From Aquibacillus rhizosphaerae (GTDB lineage: Bacteria > Bacillota > Bacilli > Bacillales > Amphibacillaceae), in NCBI RefSeq assembly GCF_030282825.1, contig NZ_JASTZU010000018.1, positions 248,001 to 312,000 on the forward strand: DNA of 64,000 bases, written 5' to 3'. The stretch's first letter is position 1; each line of letters opens with the position of its first letter. The notes under the pieces are model-generated. The model ran no database searches. It was not told where the DNA came from and saw nothing but the letters and a program-made list of their open reading frames with translations. Both the position numbers and the translations under genes were made by a program. Positions 33,869 to 43,668 of the stretch are shown here, piece by piece.

Positions 33869-35965
33869 TTATCGAGGTCTTTCTCCCATCATGGGAAACT
33901 CTACACCGAGCTCAGCTAGCTGTGCTTCAGCTTCTTCTGTTGTAATTGTACCATCTCTTTGTTGTTGCGTGATTTCTTGTACTTGTGCCAGCGTCTCTTC
34001 GTCTAATTCTCCAAACATCCCGCCACCAGTGCCAGGTGTTCGTTGTTCGCCGTCTGCCGGTGCTTCAAACGTACCAGTTTGACCACCACGTTGTCCGCCT
34101 TGGTCACCACCAAAGCCTCCAGCACTTTGTCCATCTGTAACTCCATTTTCATCTAACCACGTTACAAATTCTGAAATCGTGAACTCCACTACTTCTGTGC
34201 CATCTTGATAACCATCCGTGTATAAACCGTAGACTTCATCGCCAGAAGCAGTTCCGCCAGTGTAAAGCGTATAAGTTTCGTCCGTTGCTATATCTGGGGA
34301 ACTAATTAAAACCGATTGATAATCAACTGCAGGTTCAAACGTAACAATGGAATTCCCTTCACTATCTTCTAAATGCACTAACGTACCAGCTGCTTGCGTT
34401 TCTGAAAAAGTCATCATAATTGAATTCTGCGAAGATTCGTCAGATGTTGATTGCACCATACCTGAACTTCCAGCCGTTATTATCGTTCCACCACTTATAT
34501 CAAAACCACTATCATAATCGAGCGATCCATTCCCGCTATTTGTAGGACCATTTACAATAACGGTACCGCCAGTCATTTTAATCGATCCATTTGAATCAAA
34601 ACCGTCTCCATTAGCATACAGCGAAATATTTCCGCCATTAATGGTTAAGGTGCTTGCTTCAGTTGCTTGTATGTCCCAACCTGAGCCATCATTTCCGCCC
34701 GCAACATTGACACCATCATCACTAGACTTAATATCATAATCACCACCATCAATTGTTATTGCCATACCTTCTAATCCTTCATAACTTTTTGTAACAACCA
34801 TTTGCCCATCAGATGTTGTTAAATTATTACCTGCATGTACCGCGTCATCACCAGTTGCTATTGTAAAATCACCACCAGCAATGGTAACGTCATGATTACT
34901 ATGGATACTATCATCTAATGAATCAATCGTAAATGTTCCGCCACCAACTGTAATATCTACTGTAGCTTTTAGTGCTTTTGCACTCTCCTTATCTGTGGTT
35001 ATTGATGTTGTCTCACCCATGTCACCTTGCATTCTACCATCATTATTTTGAATGGTTTCTGGACTTCCCCCACCAGCAACAATGTTGTATGAGCCATCAA
35101 TTACCCATAATGATGCAATTGCTTGTATGCTATCACTTCCAGAGATAATATCAAACGTACCACCATCAAGGACAATATTTCCTTTTGTTATATCTTCATC
35201 ATTTGTCGATTTAATTCCATCGCCACCAGCTTCAAGGGTGAATGTTCCATCTTGAATGGCTATAAGATCGCGACCCATTAATGTATCATCAACGGCATTA
35301 ATACTTATATTACCGCTCGTAATTTTTAACGAATCTTTGCTAGAAATTCCATTATTATAATTTCCGTTAACCGTTAAATTACCTGTTCCATTAATGGGGA
35401 GGTCGTCTTTACTAAAAATAGCTGCGTTAGGCTCATCTGTCTCCTCATCTGGATACACATACGTTTCACCGTCTGAAACGATGTTCTCCGTTCCTTCCGT
35501 TAGCGAAAGAACTGTTTTTTCAGCATTTACAACATTAATTGCTGCAGTGTCTCTTGTACTTATTTCAACTCCATTTAATACAATACGAACCGTGTTTTTA
35601 TCTTCAGAATCAATAGCAATTTGGCCATCAAAACTTCCACTAAGAACATAAGTACCACCAGTTTTAATCGTTAGTATGTTATCACTTAAAATTACTGCTG
35701 CATCAGACGTGAAATCTGCTTGACTCCCATTAAGTTCGATATAAGTCGGATCGTCATCATTCCAGTCCGTATAATAATCATCATCAGTATAAGTAACAAG
35801 ATCACTAACGGATGCTGCTACTTCAGAATTTACAGCAACAGTATTAACTGTGTCTTCCCCTGTCTCTACACTAGTTGTGTTCTCATTATCATTACTGCAG
35901 GCAAACAGTAGTGTTGTACATAAAATGCTTGCCGCCATTTTAGAATACGTTTTTTTTCTATTCAT
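33869..35965 (-). CDS. Beta-helix lipoprotein, carbohydrate-binding DUF4353
   Basis: A 698-residue secreted lipoprotein. The signal peptide ends in a lipobox, ILCTTLLFACSND, with lipidation at the cysteine. The middle (about 60-560) is a long right-handed beta-helix with repeats rich in G, N, D and T, for example INGTGNLTVNGNYNNGISSK and ITSGNISINAVDDTLMGRD. This is DUF4353, typified by Cthe_2159, a cellulose- and polygalacturonate-binding protein. A glycine-rich linker (GGFGGDQGGQRGGQTG) and a helical tail ending FPMMGERPR follow. The ATG at 35963-35965 follows AAGGAG. It lies 2 kb from the pectinase gene, so a role in pectin binding fits. It is often found near CotH-type genes; none is here. 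Confidence 0.8.
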   Translation of the reverse strand: MNRKKTYSKMAASILCTTLLFACSNDNENTTSVETGEDTVNTVAVNSEVAASVSDLVTYTDDDYYTDWNDDDPTYIELNGSQADFTSDAAVILSDNILTIKTGGTYVLSGSFDGQIAIDSEDKNTVRIVLNGVEISTRDTAAINVVNAEKTVLSLTEGTENIVSDGETYVYPDEETDEPNAAIFSKDDLPINGTGNLTVNGNYNNGISSKDSLKITSGNISINAVDDTLMGRDLIAIQDGTFTLEAGGDGIKSTNDEDITKGNIVLDGGTFDIISGSDSIQAIASLWVIDGSYNIVAGGGSPETIQNNDGRMQGDMGETTSITTDKESAKALKATVDITVGGGTFTIDSLDDSIHSNHDVTIAGGDFTIATGDDAVHAGNNLTTSDGQMVVTKSYEGLEGMAITIDGGDYDIKSSDDGVNVAGGNDGSGWDIQATEASTLTINGGNISLYANGDGFDSNGSIKMTGGTVIVNGPTNSGNGSLDYDSGFDISGGTIITAGSSGMVQSTSDESSQNSIMMTFSETQAAGTLVHLEDSEGNSIVTFEPAVDYQSVLISSPDIATDETYTLYTGGTASGDEVYGLYTDGYQDGTEVVEFTISEFVTWLDENGVTDGQSAGGFGGDQGGQRGGQTGTFEAPADGEQRTPGTGGGMFGELDEETLAQVQEITQQQRDGTITTEEAEAQLAELGVEFPMMGERPR

Positions 35966-36109
35966 CTTTATAACTCCTTCACCGAGATAGTTTTTTAGGA
36001 CTGGTATTAGGTCCGTACAGATATTATTGATAACGAACCTTAATAAAACCTTAAAAATATCAAGGGTAGTCAAATTATAAATTTTTACATAGAAAAAGCC
36101 TACAACAAA

Positions 36110-36161
36110 ATAGTGTCAAGTACCGATAGACACTAAGTCCATACAAAACACCTGACACTAT
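36110..36161. repeat. Dispersed hairpin repeat, copy 1 (GTGTCA...TGACAC)
   Basis: ATAGTGTCA (36110-36118) and TGACACTAT (36153-36161), with inner sequence GTACCgatAGACAC and ACACC. The same ends occur at 56358-56411. It lies between two genes transcribed leftwards and has the size of a small hairpin repeat element. Confidence 0.6.
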
Positions 36162-36203
36162 ACCGTTTATAATAATTATAATTCTATAAATTTATCGAAA
36201 AGA

Positions 36204-36593
36204 TTATTGTTCCTTTACTACTGTTTGTGAATATCGATCATGTGGTAATACTGCCCCATCTTGATTTTCAAAGGCTTTTGGGTTTTTTAAGTAATCAAAG
36301 GTACTCACTGTATCTCGATAGGCAATCCGTTTTATAATTTGATTTGGTGTTAATCCCGCTCCCTTTTTATCCTCAAGGGTAAGTCCCATTTTTTTGTAAC
36401 CAAATGTTTGCCCGCTATGTCGTAACTGCGCGTATTCAAGTGACCACATAACTACAGTTGGAGTAACCAAAGCATGAAACGCTTCACTTTTCACTCTCTT
36501 TCGCAAAAGATACTCAACCCCAGCCGTAATTGCAGTTGAGATAGCCAAATCAATAAAATAAGCTTTTGTCCTTTTCTTCGTTATTGACTCCAA
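36204..36593 (-). CDS. RDD family membrane protein
   Basis: A 129-residue protein with an RDD domain: KRTKAYFIDLAISTAITAGV (R-D pattern in the first helix), and SGQTFGYKKMGLTLEDKKG after the second helix. RDD proteins are small membrane proteins, some linked to ion exchange or stress; function unknown here. The start is TTG at 36591-36593, seven bases after GAGGAGG. It lies divergently from the DUF1206 gene. Confidence 0.8.
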   Translation of the reverse strand: MESITKKRTKAYFIDLAISTAITAGVEYLLRKRVKSEAFHALVTPTVVMWSLEYAQLRHSGQTFGYKKMGLTLEDKKGAGLTPNQIIKRIAYRDTVSTFDYLKNPKAFENQDGAVLPHDRYSQTVVKEQ

Positions 36594-36810
36594 AACGATT
36601 CCTCCTCTTTTTGAGCTTTCATTAGTTCGAGATAATCTTGATTCATTAAAGTATCAGGTTAATCATATTCGACATATGAATTGGAACTCCTTCAATCAAT
36701 AAGATATTTTAAACTTATGTCGGTATAGCACAAACAATATGACACGTTTTAAATTCATTTTAGAGGGAACCTTTATCAATAAATAACACTGAAAAAGGGT
36801 GTAAGGAGAA

Positions 36811-37656
36811 TTGTCTTTAATAAATAAACAACACGCAAAAATTAAAGCAAAAGAGGCTGGTCATGAAGCTAAACCATGGGTGAGAAGTTTTGCGAGATTC
36901 GGTTTCTTTGCAAAAGGAACCGTCTACATATTAATCGGTATTTTATCTTTTATGGCAGCACTTGGTGTCGGAGGTAAAACCACAGGGTCAAAAGGTGCGT
37001 TCGCATCTGTCGCAAGCCAGCCGTTCGGTGAGATTATACTGTGGATAGTCGCAATTGGACTTTTAGGCTACGTATTTTGGAGAGTATTCCAAGTCATCAA
37101 TGATCCTTACTATAATAAAACAAATACGAAAAGGATTGTGATAAGGACGGGATTTGCAATTAGTGCTGGGATTTATGGTTTTCTTATATATAAGGCAGTT
37201 AGTATAGCAATGCATGCTGATAATGGGGGCGGAAGTTCACAAACTAGTACTGCGAAATTATTGTCACAACCTTTTGGACCATCGATTATTATGTTGGTTG
37301 GTATTGGAATTATTATCTTTGCTATCTCAGAAATCATTAAAGCTCTGCAATCTAAATTCAAGAAACATTTGATGGTTAATGAAATGAACCATAGAGAAAA
37401 ACAATGGTTTACTGTTTTTGGAAAAACAGGCTTAATAGCAAGAGGTCTCGTTTTTTGTATTATTGGTTCTTTTTTAATACAAAATGCACTAACATCTAAT
37501 CCCGATCAAACAGTTGGACTTGATAGAGCACTATCTGAAATCGCACAACAGCCGTTTGGACAATGGATGTTAGGAATTACAGCAATAGGATTATTTTTAT
37601 ATGGTGTATTCCTATTCTTTAAGGGAAAATATGCTAAAATCTCTCTTTCTTCTTAA
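36811..37656 (+). CDS. DUF1206 membrane protein
   Basis: A 281-residue membrane protein with six helices in three pairs, the DUF1206 arrangement. The repeat is seen as FARFGFFAKGTVYILIGILS, then a shortened second unit, and FGKTGLIARGLVFCIIGSFL; each is followed by QPFG (SQPFGEIILW, SQPFGPSIIM, QQPFGQWMLG). Function unknown. The only start in frame near the AAGGAGA site is TTG at 36811, with a spacing of only 2-3 bases, so the true start is uncertain. It ends before a strong terminator. Confidence 0.8.
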   Translation: MSLINKQHAKIKAKEAGHEAKPWVRSFARFGFFAKGTVYILIGILSFMAALGVGGKTTGSKGAFASVASQPFGEIILWIVAIGLLGYVFWRVFQVINDPYYNKTNTKRIVIRTGFAISAGIYGFLIYKAVSIAMHADNGGGSSQTSTAKLLSQPFGPSIIMLVGIGIIIFAISEIIKALQSKFKKHLMVNEMNHREKQWFTVFGKTGLIARGLVFCIIGSFLIQNALTSNPDQTVGLDRALSEIAQQPFGQWMLGITAIGLFLYGVFLFFKGKYAKISLSS

Positions 37657-37697
37657 CCATTCATGTTGATATTCTATTCACTTTACGTCTATGTATG

Positions 37698-37736
37698 AAA
37701 CAAAGAGAGATAGAAAGGACTATCTCTCTTTGTTTT
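37698..37736. terminator. Bidirectional terminator between DUF1206 and the pectinase gene
   Basis: AACAAAGAGAGATA and TATCTCTCTTTGTT with TTACTT after; the hairpin ends two to four bases before the pectinase stop codon at 37740. Confidence 0.85.
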
Positions 37737-37739
37737 ACT

Positions 37740-40700
37740 TTATTGATGCTTTCTTTTTCTTATGAATAAAATTGCAAGTCCTCCAATTACTAGTAAAAAC
37801 AAACCGAGTAACAAATAATTAAATGTATTTGTTGCTGTATCAGGTAGATTTGTGTTTTTATCACCAGTCATTGGATCGTCTTCTGTTGTTTCTTCAGATG
37901 GTTGTTTAGACATTTCGCTTGTAGTCTCAAAGACTGTGAATGTACTAAAGTGACTAACTCCGACTATAATTTGTCCTTTATTTTCATCATATTGTCCACC
38001 AACAGCTTGCCATTCTTCCTCATCTGGATTCCAGTATTGTACCTTTACTTTTCCTGAATCATTAACTTTGTCTGAATCTACTACAAAGTTTAATGTTACA
38101 TCGTTATCAAAATTTGTAATGTAGATATCACCTTGTTTGATACTGAAATCATACACAGCACTTAATGCGATATCCATATCTTTCATTCTCTTTAAACCAA
38201 TATCAACAGTTTTGTTCTCTGTTAATATAGATGAAGGAATTTGAATTTCAACTGCTTTTTTCTTGATAGTAATCAAAAGATTTTTCTGCCTTAATATTTC
38301 AACTTGCTCTTTTGTAAAAGATACAATTACAGAAGAATCATAATCACTCAAATCAATTACTAACTCTCCATCTTTCATCACATTTTCAATAGAATTATCT
38401 CTTATCGATGCACGATTATCCTTTACTTCAGGCTTGATGACCAAAGGATCTTTAACATCACTTGGATTTTCTTCATCGTCTGGTTCTTCTCCTGGTTGTT
38501 CTCCATTTCCTGGACCTTCATCATCCCCCGGCACTTCACCTGGTTGTTCTCCATCACCAGGTTCTTCTCCATCCCCCGGCACTTCACCTGGACCATCTAG
38601 TGCGGAAGGATCCCAGCCATTTAAAACATTTTGAACTGTCCACTCAGCTGCTTGCTCGTCTGTTAACTGTCTTCTAGATTCATTGATTGCCGCGCCATCA
38701 CCGTTATTTTGATATTCATACAAACGCGCGTCCATAGGATCTAGACCACTCATGGATGTCCAGCCTTCTTCTTTGATGTGGGCACCTAGTTCACTGTTCA
38801 TATAAACAACACTACCACGTGCATTTGGATTACCACCAGCTGGCCATGGTCTACCTAAGTAAACCGTACCTTCAGGGGCATCACTTGTTAGTTTACTATT
38901 TTTAATTAACATACCGTAATCATCAGACAACATAGTACTTGCAGCTGTGATATAACCATTATTAGAATCTGATCCACGGTCCAAGGAATGAATAACAGAA
39001 TCTTCTATAACAACTCTGGCACCACCGAAAATAAAGTCTACATCACCTTCGATATATACTTCCGTATAATATTGGCTACCGGAGTGAGTATATAAAGTAT
39101 CTTGATTACTAATGAATCGAACATTTTTAAAATACTGACGATCGCCAGCTGCATAAACTGCAACAGCCTGCTTCCCATCCACATCTAGAGTTTCATCAAA
39201 AGAATTTTCAAATGTTACATTTTCTACATGAAAATCATTTGCTCTTAGGTAGACACTTGCACTACCACTTGTACCTAGTGTTCCTCCTACACCATTATCA
39301 CGACCTGCAAAGTTATCGTAGGTGATAACCGTTCCCTCTTCACTTTCACCAATCATCGTGATAAATGGTTTATTTGCTGGAACTGTTAAAACCTCTTTAT
39401 AGGTACCATCTTTTACATAGATAGTCACTGGATTTGTATTATTATTTGGAACTGCATCAATGGCAGCCTGGACTGTATCGTAATCACCACTTCCATCTTT
39501 AGCAACGGTTAACGTACTATCGATATCACCCATTTGTTTCATTTGCCCATCTAAATCTTTAATTTCACCTTCCACTAATTTTCTATCTAGTGTATCAACA
39601 GAATTTGTGCTGGCAACTTGTACAAAAACTTTGTCGTTATAATTACCAGTTTGCTGGGTTATCTCAAGTAATTGAGTTGCCCAGTGACCGCCCCATGAAT
39701 AACCATTACGACGTTCCGCTTCTATTTCCATAATTTCGTGCTTGATGACGCCATCACGTCCGGAAAAAATTGGTTTATTTGTGCCAATTTCATAGAAACG
39801 ATACCATGCAGTTGAATTATCATCTGCAACAAAATATTCTTCATTTGGATCACCACTAACATATCTTGTATTTTCTAATTTTACCTCATCTAACCATTCC
39901 AGAGCCGCAGTAACAGCTTTATTGATTTCTTCTGTTTGAGGTCTAGACATTAAATAGCGGATAATCCCAACAGATTCCTGTCCAGAAATGGAAGCATGCT
40001 CGTAAGCACGTGCTTTCATTGGCTCATATGTTACTGGATGATGCTGTGCACACCAGGCTGTCAGCTTGTCATCGACTTTAATTTGTGCGTTCAGGATATA
40101 ATCAACTGCCATATCAATGGAATCTTCTACCTTTACCCGGTAAGCATCACTAATTAAATCGGAATCAAACGGATATTCTCTTTTGACAATTGAATCCATT
40201 AATTCCAGTACATTAATCATAGCTTCATCGTTAAATGTTACATAGTCAGAATAGTTACCGCGAGCAGGATAAACCTGTGCGAATCCACCACTGTCATATT
40301 GTAAATTAAACAAGAATTCTATTGCCTTTTCAGTACTTTCTTTATATCTTATATCACCTGTTTCCTGATACATTTGTGCAATGTGTAGCATTTCTGCGAT
40401 AGTCGCATCATTATCAATCGTTCCTAATTCCATTCCATTATCTACCCACTCTGAACGTGACTCTTGGCCATCCCACTCCCGTTGATAAATATGTGGCCAG
40501 TTTTTTGTCCAACCACCATGTTCCATTTGCCAAGTCAGTAGGTTATTAGCTTCTTCAATTGCTTGATCAAGATCACCAGAAAACCTTACTTCTTCTATGT
40601 CTTGTTCATACTCAGCGTATTCATTCCACTCATCAAGACTGTGTAAAACCAAAACCGTTTGTCCAAATTTGTTTGTACCTTTTGCAGCTTTATCGATACG

Positions 40701-43418
40701 GAGGTTTTCAAACCCTGGGGATAGTAGCTCCCATTGTCTTGTCGGCACAACAACATCTATATCAGAAAAATCAAACGTCTCAAACTGACTATTTAATGTA
40801 ACTGCAATGATATTACTTGCAACCGCATGAACACCAACGATATTTACGGATTCACTGCTGTTTTCTGCTTTATAAGGTTCAATCACTTCGTTTGCTTGTT
40901 TCCATGTCATTACATCTGTATTGGTAGAATTAGTTGCATCACCCGTAATATTGGTAATAATTTGTGCTGCTTCTTGATTAGTGATTTTTTGATTTGGATG
41001 AACCTTTCCATCATTTATCAAGCCATCCATGTATTTTGAATCTTTTGCTGTTTCTAGTACATACGAATACCACTCTTCTAGGGATATTTCCCAAACAGAA
41101 GTTTCGTTACTTAAATTTTTAAACTTTTCTTCTTTCACAAATCCAAATGCATCATTGACTAAAGACATAAATTCAATTCTTGTAATTTCATTATCTTGAT
41201 CTGGTTGTCCATCTGCAACAATTCCTAATTTGTTAAGCTTTTGTAATTGTAAGTCACTTACCACTTCAGCCATATCTGAGTCCTCAACATCAATTGGACC
41301 GTCACCAGAGCTATCTGGTTTATTATGGACACGTAAATGATCAATGTTTGCACCACCACTTGCACCAACCCCAGTCGCACGAATCACATTTTCACCTGGT
41401 TGTAGCAGTGCTTTTGTTGATGTGTAGACCCACGTTGCCCAGCCTCCGGAGGGATCAAACGCTAATGATTCTTCAATTATTTCTCCATTCACTTCAATTT
41501 TAGCCGGTCGTTTATCCGTCCCACCATGACCATATCTGAAATCTAAATTATATTCACCTTCAACCGGGACATCTACCGTCCATTCTACCCAGCTTCCTGG
41601 AGCATTAGGATTATAGTCAATAAATCCTGTTCCAGTAAATCCAACATGTTTGTTATCAATAATTACCGTATCTTGCTCTAATACAGCATCTTCTGCCTCG
41701 TAAGTATCATCAACTTCCATCAGTACTTTTAAGTGGTCAATGTTTGCTCCACCACTAGCACCAGCACCGGTCGCACGGATTACATTCTCTCCGGATTTTA
41801 ATTCTGCCTTCATCGATGTAGTGACCCACGTTGCCCAGCCACCTGAAGGAGCAAATGCTAGTTTCTCTTGAACAAGTTCACCATTTACAGATATGTCTGA
41901 AGGCCGTTGATCTGTTCCACCATGTGCATAACGAAAATCCAGATTATATATGCCATCAACAGGAACATCTACTGTCCATTCAATCCATCCACCAGGGGCA
42001 TTTGGACTGTAGTCAACAAAGCCTGTACCAGTGAAACCAACATGCTTGTTATCGATAATGGCAGCATCGATTTGTGCATTTTCTGCTTCATACACGCCAC
42101 TTGAACCATCTTCAACTGGCGCAGAAGGTTCATCTGTTCCGGGGTCTTCGGGATCGGTAGGTTCTGTAGGTTCTTCCTCTACTACCGGTTCAAATCCAGT
42201 AACTTTGAGATTGTCAATATAATGCCCTTTTACTCCACTGTTTGGTGTAAAGGTTTCGATATAGTTCACCTTTGTAGTAGTTTCATTAAGTGCGGCACCA
42301 TCTAATGTAAGTTCATCGTTAATATAAACATCTGCTGTTTGTCCATCTAAATCTATTTCTACTCTTACGTCATACCACGTGTTTTCTTCTAGCGTTACCA
42401 ATGATTGATAGTTACTACCAGTTCGATAAGTGATACTATCATTTTTTGTTTCTATAATAACAGGGGTAGCATCGCCCTTTATCCTCATTACCTTTGTTGA
42501 ACTCGTATAGCTTGGTTGCATAAAGCTCATTTCTGCTGTTACATTACCAGCAAGGTCTTGAAAAGATTTACTCAACGAAACATGTTCTGATTCACTTGTG
42601 TCATCTAAGAATACACTTTTATTATCAGCACCTAAAATGTCATCTACCGTAATCGTTCCACCGGCTTCTATTATGTCTACATCAGAAGGCGCTTGTCCAA
42701 TTACATCACTGTTAAAATCATGTTCAAATGCGGTAATTGGATTTTCAACTTCAACTTGTTGAGACAATTTAAGGTTGTCGATATAGTGTCCCTTTGCACC
42801 GCTACCAGGAGTAAAGGTTTCTAGGAAGTTAATGGTACTAGCAGCGCTATAAAAGGCTGCATTTTCCAGTAATAATGCATCATCTATGGAAACATTCGCA
42901 GATTGGTTATCTAAATCCACTTCCACCTTGATATCATACCAAGTATTTTCCTCCACCTCGATTAACTGTTGGTAGGTGTCATCACTATTCCGATAACTAA
43001 GATACCCATCCTTTGTTTCTAGTGTAACGGAGTTGCCATCTCCTTTTAATCTCATTACCTTTGTCGAGCTTGTATAACTCGGCTGCATAAAACTCATTTC
43101 CACTGTGACAACGCCTGATAGTTGTTCGAAACTTTTCTGTAAAGATACAGATTCCGTGTCAGATGTATCCTCCAGATACACATGCTTATTTACGGTTCCT
43201 TCTTCTTCAACTACACGTGCATTTCCTCCCGTTTCCGATACTTCTACATTAGCTGGTTTAGCTCCAATTGTGTCGTTATCAAAGTTATCTTCAAAAATAA
43301 CAACGTTTTCAAAATTAGTCGCAGCTTTAACCATGTTGATTGGAATTGAAGTAAAAAGACTCGTAAAGGAAAGCATAAAGATTAAACCAATGATTCCTAT
43401 GCGCTTTACTAACTTCAT
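37740..43418 (-). CDS. Giant wall-anchored pectinase: PL10 pectate lyase fused to CE8 pectinesterase
   Basis: A 1892-residue secreted enzyme. A signal peptide (about 1-32) precedes two laminin-G-like repeats (about 35-225 and 228-409, sharing SFMQPSYTSSTKVMR). Two CBM35/CBM6-type modules follow (about 440-565 and 569-699, each beginning YEAE and containing DNKHVGFTGTGF). A region like S-layer homology repeats spans about 713-830. The PL10 pectate lyase domain (about 953-1269) has HGGWTKNWPHIYQREW and WARY-like catalytic elements. The CE8 pectinesterase (about 1304-1606) has FISNQDTLYTH, GDVDFIFGGA and YLGRPWPAGG, the family's Gln, Asp and Arg motifs. A P-G-E-D linker, a beta domain (about 1673-1829) and a C-terminal LPDTA sorting signal with a membrane helix and basic tail end the protein. 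It cleaves and de-esterifies pectin at the cell surface. Confidence 0.92.
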   Translation of the reverse strand: MKLVKRIGIIGLIFMLSFTSLFTSIPINMVKAATNFENVVIFEDNFDNDTIGAKPANVEVSETGGNARVVEEEGTVNKHVYLEDTSDTESVSLQKSFEQLSGVVTVEMSFMQPSYTSSTKVMRLKGDGNSVTLETKDGYLSYRNSDDTYQQLIEVEENTWYDIKVEVDLDNQSANVSIDDALLLENAAFYSAASTINFLETFTPGSGAKGHYIDNLKLSQQVEVENPITAFEHDFNSDVIGQAPSDVDIIEAGGTITVDDILGADNKSVFLDDTSESEHVSLSKSFQDLAGNVTAEMSFMQPSYTSSTKVMRIKGDATPVIIETKNDSITYRTGSNYQSLVTLEENTWYDVRVEIDLDGQTADVYINDELTLDGAALNETTTKVNYIETFTPNSGVKGHYIDNLKVTGFEPVVEEEPTEPTDPEDPGTDEPSAPVEDGSSGVYEAENAQIDAAIIDNKHVGFTGTGFVDYSPNAPGGWIEWTVDVPVDGIYNLDFRYAHGGTDQRPSDISVNGELVQEKLAFAPSGGWATWVTTSMKAELKSGENVIRATGAGASGGANIDHLKVLMEVDDTYEAEDAVLEQDTVIIDNKHVGFTGTGFIDYNPNAPGSWVEWTVDVPVEGEYNLDFRYGHGGTDKRPAKIEVNGEIIEESLAFDPSGGWATWVYTSTKALLQPGENVIRATGVGASGGANIDHLRVHNKPDSSGDGPIDVEDSDMAEVVSDLQLQKLNKLGIVADGQPDQDNEITRIEFMSLVNDAFGFVKEEKFKNLSNETSVWEISLEEWYSYVLETAKDSKYMDGLINDGKVHPNQKITNQEAAQIITNITGDATNSTNTDVMTWKQANEVIEPYKAENSSESVNIVGVHAVASNIIAVTLNSQFETFDFSDIDVVVPTRQWELLSPGFENLRIDKAAKGTNKFGQTVLVLHSLDEWNEYAEYEQDIEEVRFSGDLDQAIEEANNLLTWQMEHGGWTKNWPHIYQREWDGQESRSEWVDNGMELGTIDNDATIAEMLHIAQMYQETGDIRYKESTEKAIEFLFNLQYDSGGFAQVYPARGNYSDYVTFNDEAMINVLELMDSIVKREYPFDSDLISDAYRVKVEDSIDMAVDYILNAQIKVDDKLTAWCAQHHPVTYEPMKARAYEHASISGQESVGIIRYLMSRPQTEEINKAVTAALEWLDEVKLENTRYVSGDPNEEYFVADDNSTAWYRFYEIGTNKPIFSGRDGVIKHEIMEIEAERRNGYSWGGHWATQLLEITQQTGNYNDKVFVQVASTNSVDTLDRKLVEGEIKDLDGQMKQMGDIDSTLTVAKDGSGDYDTVQAAIDAVPNNNTNPVTIYVKDGTYKEVLTVPANKPFITMIGESEEGTVITYDNFAGRDNGVGGTLGTSGSASVYLRANDFHVENVTFENSFDETLDVDGKQAVAVYAAGDRQYFKNVRFISNQDTLYTHSGSQYYTEVYIEGDVDFIFGGARVVIEDSVIHSLDRGSDSNNGYITAASTMLSDDYGMLIKNSKLTSDAPEGTVYLGRPWPAGGNPNARGSVVYMNSELGAHIKEEGWTSMSGLDPMDARLYEYQNNGDGAAINESRRQLTDEQAAEWTVQNVLNGWDPSALDGPGEVPGDGEEPGDGEQPGEVPGDDEGPGNGEQPGEEPDDEENPSDVKDPLVIKPEVKDNRASIRDNSIENVMKDGELVIDLSDYDSSVIVSFTKEQVEILRQKNLLITIKKKAVEIQIPSSILTENKTVDIGLKRMKDMDIALSAVYDFSIKQGDIYITNFDNDVTLNFVVDSDKVNDSGKVKVQYWNPDEEEWQAVGGQYDENKGQIIVGVSHFSTFTVFETTSEMSKQPSEETTEDDPMTGDKNTNLPDTATNTFNYLLLGLFLLVIGGLAILFIRKRKHQ

Positions 43419-43492
43419 TCGATCATGCTCCTCTCATTAAATAGTTTTTTAAGCAATATGCACACCATATAAGCACTTTCTCTTGTAAATAT

Positions 43493-43506
43493 AGAAAGCG
43501 GTTACA
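43493..43506. promoter_or_regulatory. cre site (CcpA) upstream of the pectinase gene
   Basis: AGAAAGCGGTTACA, one mismatch from the consensus TGAAAGCGNTTNCA, about 75-88 bases upstream of the start. It fits catabolite repression of a pectin-degrading enzyme. Confidence 0.7.
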
Positions 43507-43637
43507 AAAGTAAGCTTATCATATATTAGAAAATTTTAAATGTGTAATTATTGCTATAAAATGATGCTAATATTGTTGTTAAAAGACGAAACTGTTAAAT
43601 GACTGATACGATAGGACTAGAAATTATGAACATAATT

Positions 43638-43668
43638 AAAGGGACAAGTGTCAACAACTTGTCCCTTT
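43638..43668 (-). terminator. Terminator overlapping the stop codon of the 523-residue gene
   Basis: AAAGGGACAAG (43638-43648) and CTTGTCCCTTT (43658-43668). On the minus strand the first arm begins within the TAA stop at 43667-43669 and the hairpin ends in TTTAATT. Confidence 0.75.

Noticed and set aside
38434-38677. Plus-strand ORFs rich in S, P and G inside the pectinase gene
   Set aside because: They are antisense reading of the PGE-rich linker codons, without ribosome binding sites.
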